43,823 bases of DNA from Paraburkholderia sp. C35 (GTDB taxonomy: Bacteria; Pseudomonadota; Gammaproteobacteria; Burkholderiales; Burkholderiaceae), in NCBI RefSeq assembly GCF_003121405.1, contig NZ_QBUY01000073.1, positions 1-43,823 of the forward strand, written 5' to 3'. Positions 6,564 to 14,956 of the stretch are shown one piece after another. Below the pieces are notes generated by a model that saw only the letters and a list, made by a program, of their open reading frames with translations, was not told the origin of the DNA and made no database searches. Position numbers and translations under genes: made by a program. Within the stretch, counting starts at the first letter, position 1. Every line of letters begins with the position of its first letter.

Positions 6564-9038
6564 ATGATCGAACAACTCAACCCTCAGCAATATAGACCAA
6601 TGGAAGTCGATATTGCCTCTCTGATAGAGACCATCGCGGGGGGCAGGGCCGTGCTATTTGTTGGTTCGGGGTTCGCGCGTAACGCCATCGCGCTGGATGG
6701 CTCGACGTTTCCCACCGCAGAAGTGCTCGCGCGGGAGATCGGTGAACTTGGTGGCGTTGACGCGGACAAGGATCTGCGTTATGCGTCCGAGAAATATCTG
6801 CGTATGAATTCCGGGGAAAAGCTTGTTGACATGCTTCTGGAAGCTTTCTCCGTCAAAGAGGTGCTGCCGCATCAGACCACGATCGCAGCGGCTCCTTGGC
6901 GACGAATCTACACGACGAACTACGATCTAGTCGTAGAAGAATCTGCGAAGCGGGCCGGAGTTCGCATAGAATCTGCCGACATAGACGATCAGCCCGGTGA
7001 CTATCTGGCTAAGAAAAATACTTGCGTTCACCTGAATGGATCTATACGCAATCTAAAAGCGGAAGATTTGAATGGTCGCTTCAAATTAACGTCGTCGTCA
7101 TATCTCTCATCCGAAACATTCAATAGTTCCGCTTGGCATTTTCCATTCAAGCGAGATTTGGAAATGTGCACGGCGCTTGTTTTTGTTGGATACTCTTTAT
7201 ACGACATTGAGATTCAAAAAATACTTTACGAAAACCCCGATTTTATTGAAAAGACGTTTTTCGTTACAGCACCGAATGTTTCTGAGCGGGAGCGATTTAC
7301 CCTTGCCCCCTTCGGGAATTGTCTTGCGATCGGAGCAGAACGTTTTGCCGAACACATAACTCTCTACTTGCAAAAATTTCTGCTTGATCGCAGCGTTGAC
7401 CTACTGACCAGTTTTAGAAAATATGAGCTATGCGAGCAGAAAAGAGCACCTAGAGATGCCGATGCCGAACGTTTTTTGATGGTTGGGGACGTCAGCGACG
7501 CGCTACTTGAGACCAGTCTTCTCACGGGAGAAGGTGCGCCATTAGCCGTTCGTCGCACAGATCTGAATCTCGCTGCAGAAGCGGCGGCAAAAGGACGGCA
7601 CGTCGCCATTATTTCGGATTTTGGCAATGGAAAGTCCGTTTTTCTGCGCAGTTTAACGATCTTGCTAGTGCAAAAGGGTAATGATGTATATGTCGTCGAC
7701 AACCCCGACGACTACAACAGAGAAGATTTGGAAATTCTTGCGAAATCGACCAAACGCGCATTTTTGGTAATCGATAGCTACGATCAGCATGTTGACTTTC
7801 TTCAACATTTCACCGATCTATCTCCCGCAAACATCACACTGTTGATTGCAGCGCGCACCACCAAACACGAGCGGATGCAAGATACATTAAGCAGATTAAA
7901 AATAGATGTCTAGGAATTCGTCATCGACGAACTGGATAATGCTGAGACTGGAGAATTCGTCGAGATTGTTGATAATGTTGGATTATGGGCCGATCTCGTA
8001 ACGTTGGGCGCAGACAATAAATCGAATCTGATTAAACGAAAGCATCGTGGTCAACTGCAGCAAACGTTGTTGAATATTTTGCAAGCCCCGCAAATGGTGG
8101 CTCGGGTCTCGGAGATCGTCAAATCGATTTTCACGAAAAACTCTTACAAAGACACGATTTTCGCGATTAGCGTTCTTTCTGCATTGGACTTTTCACTTAA
8201 ACCAAGCCTCATTTCTGAAGTAGCAGGAAATGACGAGATTTACAGTTCCACGCTGCGAAGCAGTGAGGATTTCAAAAGCCTTGTGCGAATTGAGCGTGGA
8301 TTGGTTTTCGCAAGATCGAGCGTATTCTGCCTCGCGTTGATCCGAAATCATTTTGTGTCGACGTATATTGTTGATCAGCTTCTTGCCATTGCAAAGCGAA
8401 TGGATACGCACGACACGAGTCATCAGAAAGGTGAGGTTTTAAAATCTTTACTTCGATTTTCTGGAGTCGAACGCCTTTTTCCAGAGCGTCAACGAATTAA
8501 TAATCTCGTCAGATATTACGAAGAGGTGAAAAGGCGCGTAACCTGGCTCAAACAGGATCCGCATTATTGGCTTCAATTTGGAATGGCATTGCTTGCGCAC
8601 GACGAGTACGAAAAAAGTCAACGCATGTTAACCCAAGCATACGAATGGGCCGCAAAGAAGAATAATTATCATACCGTGCACATTGATATGCAGCAGAGTC
8701 GCTTGTATATGAAAATGTCGGTCAAAGAGGAGGACGCGACTCAGAGCTTTAAACTCTTTAAGAAAGGGGTGGAATTTTTGAGGGTGATTCCCGATGATGT
8801 CACAAAGTTTAAATATCTCGAAAACGTGGCTCCGATTTTCTCGGCAAAATTTGAAACCTTTAGTTCTGGGCAGCAAATAGAATTCATTAAGACTTGTCAA
8901 AAAATGGAACAGGAAATGCATGCGTTTATTGCTCGAGATGGTGGGTCCTACGGAGCAGAGCGAAGATTATCGGACGCCAGGACTAAGCTCGAAGGGACGA
9001 TAAGCAGCGGTTTGAAAATAATCAAAACTGTCGCGTAG
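6564..9038 (+). pseudogene. SIR2-STAND NTPase (Avs5-like antiphage protein) with in-frame TAG at 7911-7913
   Basis: Apart from one TAG at 7911-7913 the frame is open for 824 codons. ATG 6564 is preceded by GAGAG. The N-terminal SIR2-like NADase domain (about 20-270) shows FVGSGF (GSG 34-36), TTNYD (117-121), HLNGS (156-160) and VGYSLYD (near 208). A P-loop NTPase follows with Walker A SDFGNGKS (351-358) and Walker B FLVID (Asp404). The remainder is helical, TPR-like repeat sequence, probably the target sensor. This SIR2 + STAND + repeat order is that of Avs5-type defence proteins, which deplete NAD on phage recognition. The TAG falls inside the NTPase domain after the AAR sensor segment, so the 449-residue product would lack half of the NTPase and the whole sensor. 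Restart at the in-frame TTG 8004 has no ribosome binding site. The low GC content against the flanks indicates horizontal transfer. A nonsense pseudogene, readthrough or a base error are all possible. Confidence 0.75.
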
Positions 9039-9903
9039 TTTGGGGCATGGTCCTCGTCTTTTCTGCCGGCAGGATCTCGAACTTGGTTGCGTCTCTAGCG
9101 GACCGCACCGAGATCCGATTCGCCGGCGTACCTCACTTCCGTAGATAGAGTGGGCTCTTGAATCGTGGGTCGGCTCCGATCGAAACTTCAGTCGAAGTCG
9201 ACTGCTAAAGGTCTTTTTATTGATGGGCTGACGACTCTTCGACACGAGATCGTTCAGAATAACCCCAAGAAATCATCGATTTACGGGGCGGTTCGTGTTT
9301 TTTTAATCATGTGCTGCCGAGCACGGTTACTATCAAACACCAGCAAGCAACGATCTCGACATTCGTCACCCGTACGAACTACGCTGCCAGACTCTAGACG
9401 TCGATAACGATGTTAGGAGCGTACGCGTCGACGCGCAGACAATGACGTGTACAGGTGATCATCTGCAGCGCGTCACGAGACTATCTTGCTGCCTTATATT
9501 TTTTAGATGCGTGCGTTCACTCGTTGGTGAAGCGAGTGTGTTGTCGCCTAAAAGTATCGATGCGATCATTCTGGTGACGACAGGTTGATCATGGGTATGA
9601 TCACTCTTGATTGTTGCATGGACGAGCGTGTTCCTATTGTTACTGGACCGCAATGAATCGCAAGGCACGTTACGACGGCAGACCTTCGGCGCGCATTACA
9701 GGCAGGGCGCGCGTGCGTGATGTCAAAAGCGATCAGCTGTTAATGGCAGGTGAGAACTGCACACGGTTCACGAGATCGAGGCCACAACTTTCGAAATGCC
9801 AACCGCTTATATGGACTTAATGGTGACGTGCGGTGAGCTTTAGATCAATTCGATAGTTGAGCGATTTGTTTTTTGTAGAAACAGTAAATCCATTCAAAAG
9901 CGA
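9039..9903. other. Gene-poor region downstream of the SIR2-STAND gene
   Basis: This 865-bp stretch has no open frame that I can support. It contains a near-perfect 16-bp palindrome at 9189-9204 (CAGTCGA / TCGACTG with a 2-nt centre), a T-run near 9297-9304, and the right copy of the 31-bp direct repeat (9338-9368). A short inverted repeat CACTCG...CGAGTG lies near 9515-9537. No tRNA or transposase remnant is recognisable. Confidence 0.45.
9338..9368 (+). repeat. Imperfect 31-bp direct repeat, right copy
   Basis: This copy begins CACCAGCAAGCAACGATCTC. It matches the left copy at 5867-5897 at 25 of 31 positions in the same orientation, about 3.5 kb away on the other side of the SIR2-STAND gene. 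Confidence 0.4.
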
Positions 9904-10200
9904 ATGAATAACATGAAACGTTATCTGATCCTGACCGGCGACAAAACCACCGCAAACGGCACCGTGCAAGCGGCCTCGACGACGATTCAACTCGCAGGCC
10001 GCGACGTCGCGCACGAAGGCGACGACGTCGCGTGCCCCGCATGCCACTCAACGGGCAAGATCAAGTGCGACGGTCCACGCGAAGTGATGACAGCACCCGA
10101 TGGCCGTCACGCCGCGTTAAGCGACGACCTATGTCTCTGCAAATGCAACCCGCCGCCAAAGCTGGTCGCATCACAGCAGACATTCTCGGTAGGCGAGTGA
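9904..10200 (+). CDS. PAAR-domain protein
   Basis: The product is 98 residues (95 if ATG 9913 is used; neither start has a clear ribosome binding site). It has the Burkholderia PAAR layout: an N-terminal MKRYLILTGDKTTANGTV, the central Cys pair in VACPACHSTG, and the C-terminal LCLCKCNPPPKL. These Cys residues are expected to bind the zinc that stabilises the conical PAAR tip. PAAR proteins cap VgrG trimers in type VI secretion and carry or recruit effectors. No vgrG, effector or immunity gene lies nearby, so this is an orphan PAAR with no C-terminal effector extension. It probably acts with a type VI apparatus encoded elsewhere. Confidence 0.85.
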   Translation: MNNMKRYLILTGDKTTANGTVQAASTTIQLAGRDVAHEGDDVACPACHSTGKIKCDGPREVMTAPDGRHAALSDDLCLCKCNPPPKLVASQQTFSVGE

Positions 10201-10230
10201 TCCGTCCATCAGCACCCGGACATCGACGTA

Positions 10231-10986
10231 TCACTCCACCAGCTTCGCCACAATCGGCTCGACCACTTCGCGCTGCCGTTCCGCCTTGATCCTGTAAAGC
10301 GCATCCGTCGGATGCACCCCATCGATCAGCAGCGCGCGCCAGTCATGCATCGCGCCGATATACGCATACTGCCGGATCAACGCGAGCCGGTAATGCTTCG
10401 CCATTTCATCGACCACGGCCACATAGCGCGGAACGATGGTCCTGTTCACGGCATAATCGACCGGGTTCGGTTCTTCGAGCACCACGATCCGTCCCGCGCC
10501 CTGCGACTCTTCGATAAACCGCATCAGATGCGCACGAAACGCAGCCGGCGGTTCCTTGACATGATTGTCCGCATCGTTGAGCGCAAAGTTGACGATCACG
10601 ATATGCGCCGGCGAACTCGCCACCCACTGCGCGTAAGTCTGGCTATACCCGTTGTTGCCTTTCTCGCGATCGGCCAGCGTCGCGCCAGGTACGCCGTTGT
10701 TCTGCACGATCACATGCGGGCCGAAACGCGCCTGCAATGCAGCCTGAAGCAGGGCAGGCGGATTGTTCGGCGTCTGCCACGACTTCTTGAAATCGTCCGA
10801 TGTCTGGTAGCCCCACATCGTCGAATCGCCTTGTGCGTCGATGATGATCGGCCGCTCAGTCACAGGCGCGCCGGATGCCGGACCCGTCGCCGCCACGGCA
10901 TGCAGCGCGGCAACACCGAGCATGGCCGCGGCCAGGGCGCGCACCTGTTTAACACGCGAACAGGCGAGTCGATAGTCAGGCGTCAT
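10231..10986 (-). CDS. Secreted SGNH/GDSL-type hydrolase
   Basis: The product is 251 residues. The start at 10986 is chosen over 11010 because GCGAGG lies just upstream. An N-terminal signal sequence (hydrophobic core ALAAAMLGVAALHAVAA) directs export. The four SGNH blocks are present: GDS in IIIDAQGDSTMWGY (nucleophile Ser), the oxyanion Gly in NNGVPGATL, Asn in IVNFALNDADNH, and the Asp/His pair in LIDGVHPTD near residue 235. The family includes esterases, lipases and carbohydrate acetyl-esterases; the substrate cannot be read from sequence. The gene is convergent with the PAAR gene and divergent from the NinX-like gene. It is monocistronic as far as visible. Confidence 0.85.
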   Translation of the reverse strand: MTPDYRLACSRVKQVRALAAAMLGVAALHAVAATGPASGAPVTERPIIIDAQGDSTMWGYQTSDDFKKSWQTPNNPPALLQAALQARFGPHVIVQNNGVPGATLADREKGNNGYSQTYAQWVASSPAHIVIVNFALNDADNHVKEPPAAFRAHLMRFIEESQGAGRIVVLEEPNPVDYAVNRTIVPRYVAVVDEMAKHYRLALIRQYAYIGAMHDWRALLIDGVHPTDALYRIKAERQREVVEPIVAKLVE

Positions 10987-11123
10987 GGTGCCTCGCAATT
11001 GAATGGACAATTGAATGAACGTCAGCCGCCGCGACCGATTCTTGCGGCGTCACAAAGCGCAACACGAACTTGATGCACAATCGATGCTGCGTTCGGCACA
11101 TACGATCTCCACGAGGAGCAGCG

Positions 11124-11495
11124 ATGAGAGTTTCAGATCTGGAAGGCGCGTTACTCGATTACTGGGTTGCACGGGCGGACAATCTGCCCAAGCCGCGCAT
11201 CGACGACGGCTTCTGCTGGATCGAAGAGCCCGCCTGCGACGGCGATCCCGCTGGCGCGCTCGAAGCCGCCTTCGCACCATCGTCCGACTGGGCGCAATGC
11301 GGCCCGATCATCGAGCGGGCGAGAATCCATCTGGTGCCGGCGGCAGCGGGCGAGCGCGCCGCGTGGACGGGCGCCGTTCCGGCGGGCGCGAGCACCATCG
11401 AACAGGTCGGCGAGACGGTGCTGATCGCGGCCATGCGCGCCTTCGTCGCGAGCCATTTCGGCGATACCGTTGCGGACCAGCCAGGCACGCACTGA
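11124..11495 (+). CDS. NinX/DUF2591-like small protein
   Basis: The product is 123 residues. ATG 11124 is preceded by GAGGAGCAGCG, a strong ribosome binding site. The start MRVSDLEGALLDYWVARA is typical of the phage NinX (DUF2591) family, which is also widespread as a chromosomal gene in Burkholderia. Later sequence includes PSSDWAQCGPIIERARI and a C-terminal helix IAAMRAFVASHFGD, consistent with the family. Molecular function is unknown. No other phage genes are adjacent. Confidence 0.75.
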   Translation: MRVSDLEGALLDYWVARADNLPKPRIDDGFCWIEEPACDGDPAGALEAAFAPSSDWAQCGPIIERARIHLVPAAAGERAAWTGAVPAGASTIEQVGETVLIAAMRAFVASHFGDTVADQPGTH

Positions 11496-11511
11496 GCCGA
11501 ACGGTTCATTG

Positions 11512-11533
11512 TCTGATGCCTTGCCGCATCAGA
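11512..11533. terminator. Bidirectional hairpin between convergent genes
   Basis: The 8-bp stem TCTGATGC / GCATCAGA has a 6-nt loop and lies between the NinX-like gene and the convergent lipoprotein gene. Its right arm overlaps the lipoprotein's stop codon. No T-run follows. Confidence 0.45.
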
Positions 11534-11801
11534 TGCATTCGAACACCACTTCGACAGTCTGGGTGCCCGCCCCGCGCACGCCGTTCGTGTGGATCTCGAC
11601 GGTGTGCAGTTCCTTGTTCTGTTCGCGGCAGTACGCCCTTGCATGCTTGATCCCCGCGTTACGGACGCTATTCCACGACACCAGGCTGAAGCGCCCGTGA
11701 CTCGTGACAAAGAGGTAGCCGTTCTGCTTTCTGTCCACGCCCGTTACCGCGGTACACGCGGTCAGCACGCCAATTCCGGCGAGCAGAATGCACTTCTTCA
11801 T
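11529..11801 (-). CDS. Small lipoprotein, unknown function
   Basis: The product is 90 residues. ATG 11801 is preceded by GGGAGGACT, a strong ribosome binding site. The N-terminus MKKCILLAGIGVLTAC is a lipoprotein signal with the lipobox LTAC. The mature part is basic with the pattern GYLFVTSHGRFSLVSW and ends in a beta-like segment TQTVEVVFECI. Two further Cys residues (AYCRE, FECI) could pair. The lipidated protein should sit in the envelope. I do not recognise a characterised family. Confidence 0.75.
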   Translation of the reverse strand: MKKCILLAGIGVLTACTAVTGVDRKQNGYLFVTSHGRFSLVSWNSVRNAGIKHARAYCREQNKELHTVEIHTNGVRGAGTQTVEVVFECI

Positions 11802-11973
11802 AGTCCTCCCTCGGTTGGCGCATTGTCGCGGGCGAGGGCCGCAACAGGCAACTGAAAAAAACGCTAACTGGCGTCAGGGCGGCGCGCGTGCTATCCGCCA
11901 GAGTGCACCCTGATTACATTATGCTTTCCCACGGGCGCGCAGTGCATGCGTCGGGTGTCGACGGGAGGATCGC

Positions 11974-12501
11974 ATGGGCGGTGTGTGGCATGAAGTCTGG
12001 TTGACCGTGGTCGGCGAATTCGCCGACCTGAGCGACATCAAGGCGATCACGCAGGTCGTGATGCGGCTGGGCCTCGCGCTGCTGCTGGGCGGCACGCTCG
12101 GCTTCGAACGCGAACTGGCAGGGCGCGACGCGGGCTTGCGTACCCACATGCTGGTTACGACGGGTTCGGCTCTGTTCGTGCTGGTGCCGCTGCAGGCCGG
12201 TTTCTCGCAGGACAACATGAGCCGCGTGCTGCAGGGGCTGGTGTCGGGCATCGGCTTTCTGGGCGCGGGCGCGATCATCAAACTCAGCGCGGAACGCGAA
12301 GTGCGCGGCCTGACCACGGCGGCGAGTCTCTGGCTCGCAGCGGGCGTCGGTGTAGCGGCCGGACTCGGGCGCGAAGCGACTGCCATTCTCAGCACGGTCA
12401 TCGCGCTGGTGATTCTGGCCGGCGTGCGGGCGATCAAGCCGCTTGCTGCACCCGCAAGCGAAGACAGCCGCGCATCGAATGAAAAGGCACGCGAGCGTTG
12501 A
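11974..12501 (+). CDS. mgtC: MgtC/SapB-family membrane protein
   Basis: The product is 175 residues with about five predicted membrane helices. The start at 11974 follows GGGAGGATCGC. Family signatures are visible: RLGLALLLGGTLGFERELAGRDAGLRTHMLV (the conserved G-x-E-R and RTH region), LVSGIGFLGAGAIIK, and REVRGLTTAASLWLAAGVGVAAGLG. It lacks the C-terminal cytoplasmic domain of Salmonella MgtC, as many short homologues do. MgtC proteins act in the inner membrane in adaptation to low magnesium and inside host cells; transport activity is not established. No magnesium-sensing leader is recognisable upstream. Confidence 0.9.
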   Translation: MGGVWHEVWLTVVGEFADLSDIKAITQVVMRLGLALLLGGTLGFERELAGRDAGLRTHMLVTTGSALFVLVPLQAGFSQDNMSRVLQGLVSGIGFLGAGAIIKLSAEREVRGLTTAASLWLAAGVGVAAGLGREATAILSTVIALVILAGVRAIKPLAAPASEDSRASNEKARER

Positions 12502-12602
12502 AGCGGAGCGCGCGGGGCGCCACTGGCAGCGCTCGCGGAGTAGCATGACAGCGAGCGCGAACACCATACCAGGCCCGCGCGACCGATCCTCAGGAGACAT
12601 GC

Positions 12603-14237
12603 ATGCTTCCCGTCGCCGACACCTACGACGCACTCGTTGCCGCATTCGAATGGCGCATTCCGCAGCAGTACAACATCGGCATCGATGTCTGCGACAAGTG
12701 GGCCGACGGCAGCGGTCGTCTCGCGTTGATCTGCGAGACGCGCGATGGGCAGGCGACGCACTACACCTTCGATGAACTCAAGTCGCTGTCGGACCAGTTC
12801 GCGCATGCGCTGCGAGCGAGCGGCGTGCAGAAGGGCGACCGCGTCGGCATTTTTCTGGCGCAATCGCTGGAGACGGCACTTGCGCATATCGCCGTGTACA
12901 AGTGCGGCGCGATTGCCGTGCCGCTCTTTGCGCTGTTCGGTCCCGATGCACTCGAATACCGTCTCGCCGACAGCGGTGCGGTTGCACTCGTGACCGACAT
13001 GAGCGGCGCGCAGAAGATCGCCTCGGTGCGCCCACGTCTGCCCGAATTGCGCTCGGTTTTCTGCGTCGACATCGAGCAAGCTGACCGTGAGTTGCAACTC
13101 GACTCATTCTGGTCGGCGCTCAACGCAGCGCCGCTTCATTTCGACGCCGAACCGACCCAGGCCGACGATCCCGCCGTGATCATCTACACCTCGGGCACCA
13201 CAGGCAAGCCGAAGGGCGCGCTGCATGCGCACCGCGTGCTGCTGGGTCATCTGCCTGGCGTGGAGATGCCGCAAGCGTTCTTTCCCAACGACGCAAAGCT
13301 GATGTGGACGCCCGCCGACTGGGCGTGGATTGGCGGCCTGTTCGACGTGCTGCTGCCGTCGTGGCACCACGGTATCGCCGTGCTCGCGCGGCGCTTCGAA
13401 AAGTTCGACGGCGAAGCCGCGTTCGATCTGATGCAGCGCCACGGCGTCACGCACGCGATCCTGCCGCCGACGGCGCTCAAGATGATGCGCACTGTTGTCG
13501 ATCCCGAGCGCTGGCAGCTTTCGCTGCGCGCGGTGGCGAGCGGCGGCGAGTCGCTCGGCGCGGAACTGATCGGCTGGGGACGCCGCGCGCTTGGCGTGAC
13601 GATCAACGAGTTCTACGGGCAGACCGAGTGCAACGTGGTCGTGGCGTCATGCGCGACGCTGTTCGAGCCGCGCTTCGGCTCGATCGGCAAGGTGGTGCCG
13701 GGCCATCGCGTGGCGATCGTCGACGATACGGGGCACACGCTGCCGCGCGGCGAACCCGGCAACATTGCGATTCAGGCACCCGACCCCGTGATTTTCCTCG
13801 GCTACTGGCGCAACGAAGACGCGACGCGCGCGAAGTTTCGCGGCGACTGGCTGCTGACGGGCGATATGGGCCTGATGGACGAGGACGGCTTTATCCGCTT
13901 CGTTGGCCGCGACGACGATGTGATCACCAGCGCGGGTTACCGGATCGGCCCGGCGCCTATCGAAGACTGCCTGCTGCGTCATCCTGCCGTGCGCATGGCG
14001 GCTGTGGTCGGCGCGCCCGACGCGCAGCGCACGGAGATCGTCACCGCGTTCGTCGTGCTCAATCCAGGCTATCAGGCAAGCGATGAACTCGTGCAGACGT
14101 TGCAGCAGCATGTGAAGACGCATCTCGCCGCGCACGAGTATCCGCGCACGATCCATTTCGTCGATGCATTGCCGATGACAGCGACAGGCAAAATCATCCG
14201 GCGCGAACTGCGCGACCGCGTCACGCCGCCGCGCTGA
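12603..14237 (+). CDS. AMP-forming acyl-CoA synthetase (medium-chain/ACSM-like)
   Basis: The product is 544 residues. ATG 12603 is preceded by AGGAGACATGC. It belongs to the ANL superfamily, which activates a carboxylic acid to acyl-AMP and then acyl-CoA. Visible motifs are the P-loop-like IIYTSGTTGKPKGALH near residue 195, the adenine-site NEFYGQTE near 340, LLTGDMGLMDEDGFIRFVGR with the ribose-binding Asp near 420, the hinge DDVITSAGYRIGP, and the catalytic Lys in MTATGKIIRREL near residue 531. The N-terminus (YDALVAAFEWRIPQQYNIG) resembles acetyl/medium-chain acyl-CoA synthetase-like proteins rather than long-chain FadD. The substrate is not predictable. It is transcribed alone and convergent with the Lrp gene. 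Confidence 0.9.
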   Translation: MLPVADTYDALVAAFEWRIPQQYNIGIDVCDKWADGSGRLALICETRDGQATHYTFDELKSLSDQFAHALRASGVQKGDRVGIFLAQSLETALAHIAVYKCGAIAVPLFALFGPDALEYRLADSGAVALVTDMSGAQKIASVRPRLPELRSVFCVDIEQADRELQLDSFWSALNAAPLHFDAEPTQADDPAVIIYTSGTTGKPKGALHAHRVLLGHLPGVEMPQAFFPNDAKLMWTPADWAWIGGLFDVLLPSWHHGIAVLARRFEKFDGEAAFDLMQRHGVTHAILPPTALKMMRTVVDPERWQLSLRAVASGGESLGAELIGWGRRALGVTINEFYGQTECNVVVASCATLFEPRFGSIGKVVPGHRVAIVDDTGHTLPRGEPGNIAIQAPDPVIFLGYWRNEDATRAKFRGDWLLTGDMGLMDEDGFIRFVGRDDDVITSAGYRIGPAPIEDCLLRHPAVRMAAVVGAPDAQRTEIVTAFVVLNPGYQASDELVQTLQQHVKTHLAAHEYPRTIHFVDALPMTATGKIIRRELRDRVTPPR

Positions 14238-14238
14238 A

Positions 14239-14268
14239 TCAGGCCCGCTCAGGCCAACTCAGGCCCAC
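14239..14268. repeat. Three tandem 10-bp repeats between convergent genes
   Basis: Three head-to-tail copies, TCAGGCCCGC, TCAGGCCAAC and TCAGGCCCAC, start right after the acyl-CoA synthetase stop. The third copy contains the stop codon of the Lrp-type regulator on the minus strand. They are probably products of slippage. Confidence 0.7.
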
Positions 14269-14798
14269 TCTCGCGGCGCGTCGTCCTGCGATGCCAGCGT
14301 GAGGCCCGCGACGGGCAGCGGCAGCGCTGTCTTGTAGCGCACCTGCTTGAGCGCAAAGCTCGAACGGATATTCGACACGCCGGGAATCTTCGTGAGCCAC
14401 TGCACGATGAAGCGTTCGAGGCTCTGCATGTCGGGCACCACCACGCGCAGCAGATAGTCTGCGTCGCCCGTCATCAGATAGCACTCCATCACCTCGGGCC
14501 GCTCGCCGACTTCCTGTTCGAAGCGGCGCAGCGCGTCTTCGACCTGCTTTTCGAGGCTCACCTGAATGAACACGTTGATGCGCAGACCGATCGCCTCGGC
14601 GTCGAGCAGCGTGACCTGCTGACGGAACAGGCCGAGCTTCTCGAGCGCGCGCACGCGGTTGAAGCAGGGCGTCGGCGACAGGTTCACGGCGCGCGCCAGT
14701 TCGGCATTGGTGATGCGCGCGTTCTGCTGAAGCTGCTGCAGGATCGCGATGTCGATGCGGTCCAGCCGGCGCGCGGCCGGTTTTGCGTCGGAAGTCAT
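14259..14798 (-). CDS. Lrp/AsnC-family transcriptional regulator (MdeR-like)
   Basis: The product is 179 residues. The start at 14798 is chosen because the frame upstream of it is hydrophobic and unlike an Lrp N-terminus. The N-terminal winged helix-turn-helix (RLDRIDIAILQQLQQNARI ... LARAVNLSPTPCFNRVRALE) is at about residues 12-65. The C-terminal RAM/ligand domain contains EVMECYLMTGDADYLLRVV near residue 115. It is divergent from an AceE-type E1 gene with a 158-bp spacer that holds inverted-repeat operators, so it probably controls that gene and itself. The pairing resembles mdeR-mdeB of Pseudomonas putida methionine catabolism, but no methionine gamma-lyase gene is present here. The effector is unknown; a branched-chain amino acid or 2-keto acid is plausible. 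Confidence 0.9.
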   Translation of the reverse strand: MTSDAKPAARRLDRIDIAILQQLQQNARITNAELARAVNLSPTPCFNRVRALEKLGLFRQQVTLLDAEAIGLRINVFIQVSLEKQVEDALRRFEQEVGERPEVMECYLMTGDADYLLRVVVPDMQSLERFIVQWLTKIPGVSNIRSSFALKQVRYKTALPLPVAGLTLASQDDAPREWA

Positions 14799-14799
14799 G

Positions 14800-14843
14800 G
14801 TGTAAATATTCCGTTTTAGCGCGATTCGCAGGAATAAATACAC
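14800..14843. promoter_or_regulatory. Inverted-repeat operator, probably for the Lrp regulator
   Basis: GTGTAAATATTCC (14800-14812) and GGAATAAATACAC (14831-14843) are inverted copies matching at 11 of 13 positions. They start 1 nt upstream of the Lrp-gene ATG. A further half-site, GAATACAC, is at 14904-14911 nearer the aceE start. The AT-rich dyad in a divergent spacer is typical of Lrp/AsnC operators. Confidence 0.6.
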
Positions 14844-14956
14844 TATCTGAAAGCGTGAGGCCGTGCAAAAGAGACGCACATTTTGTGGCTTGATGGGTAA
14901 GCTGAATACACGTTCCCGAGTCGTTTTCCCGTACGTTTTCCAGCTGGAGTTGCGCC

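Noticed and set aside
9165..9407. Plus-strand open frame of 80 codons after the SIR2 gene
   Set aside because: No ribosome binding site, no recognisable motif, runs through the direct repeat and a T-run; probably chance.
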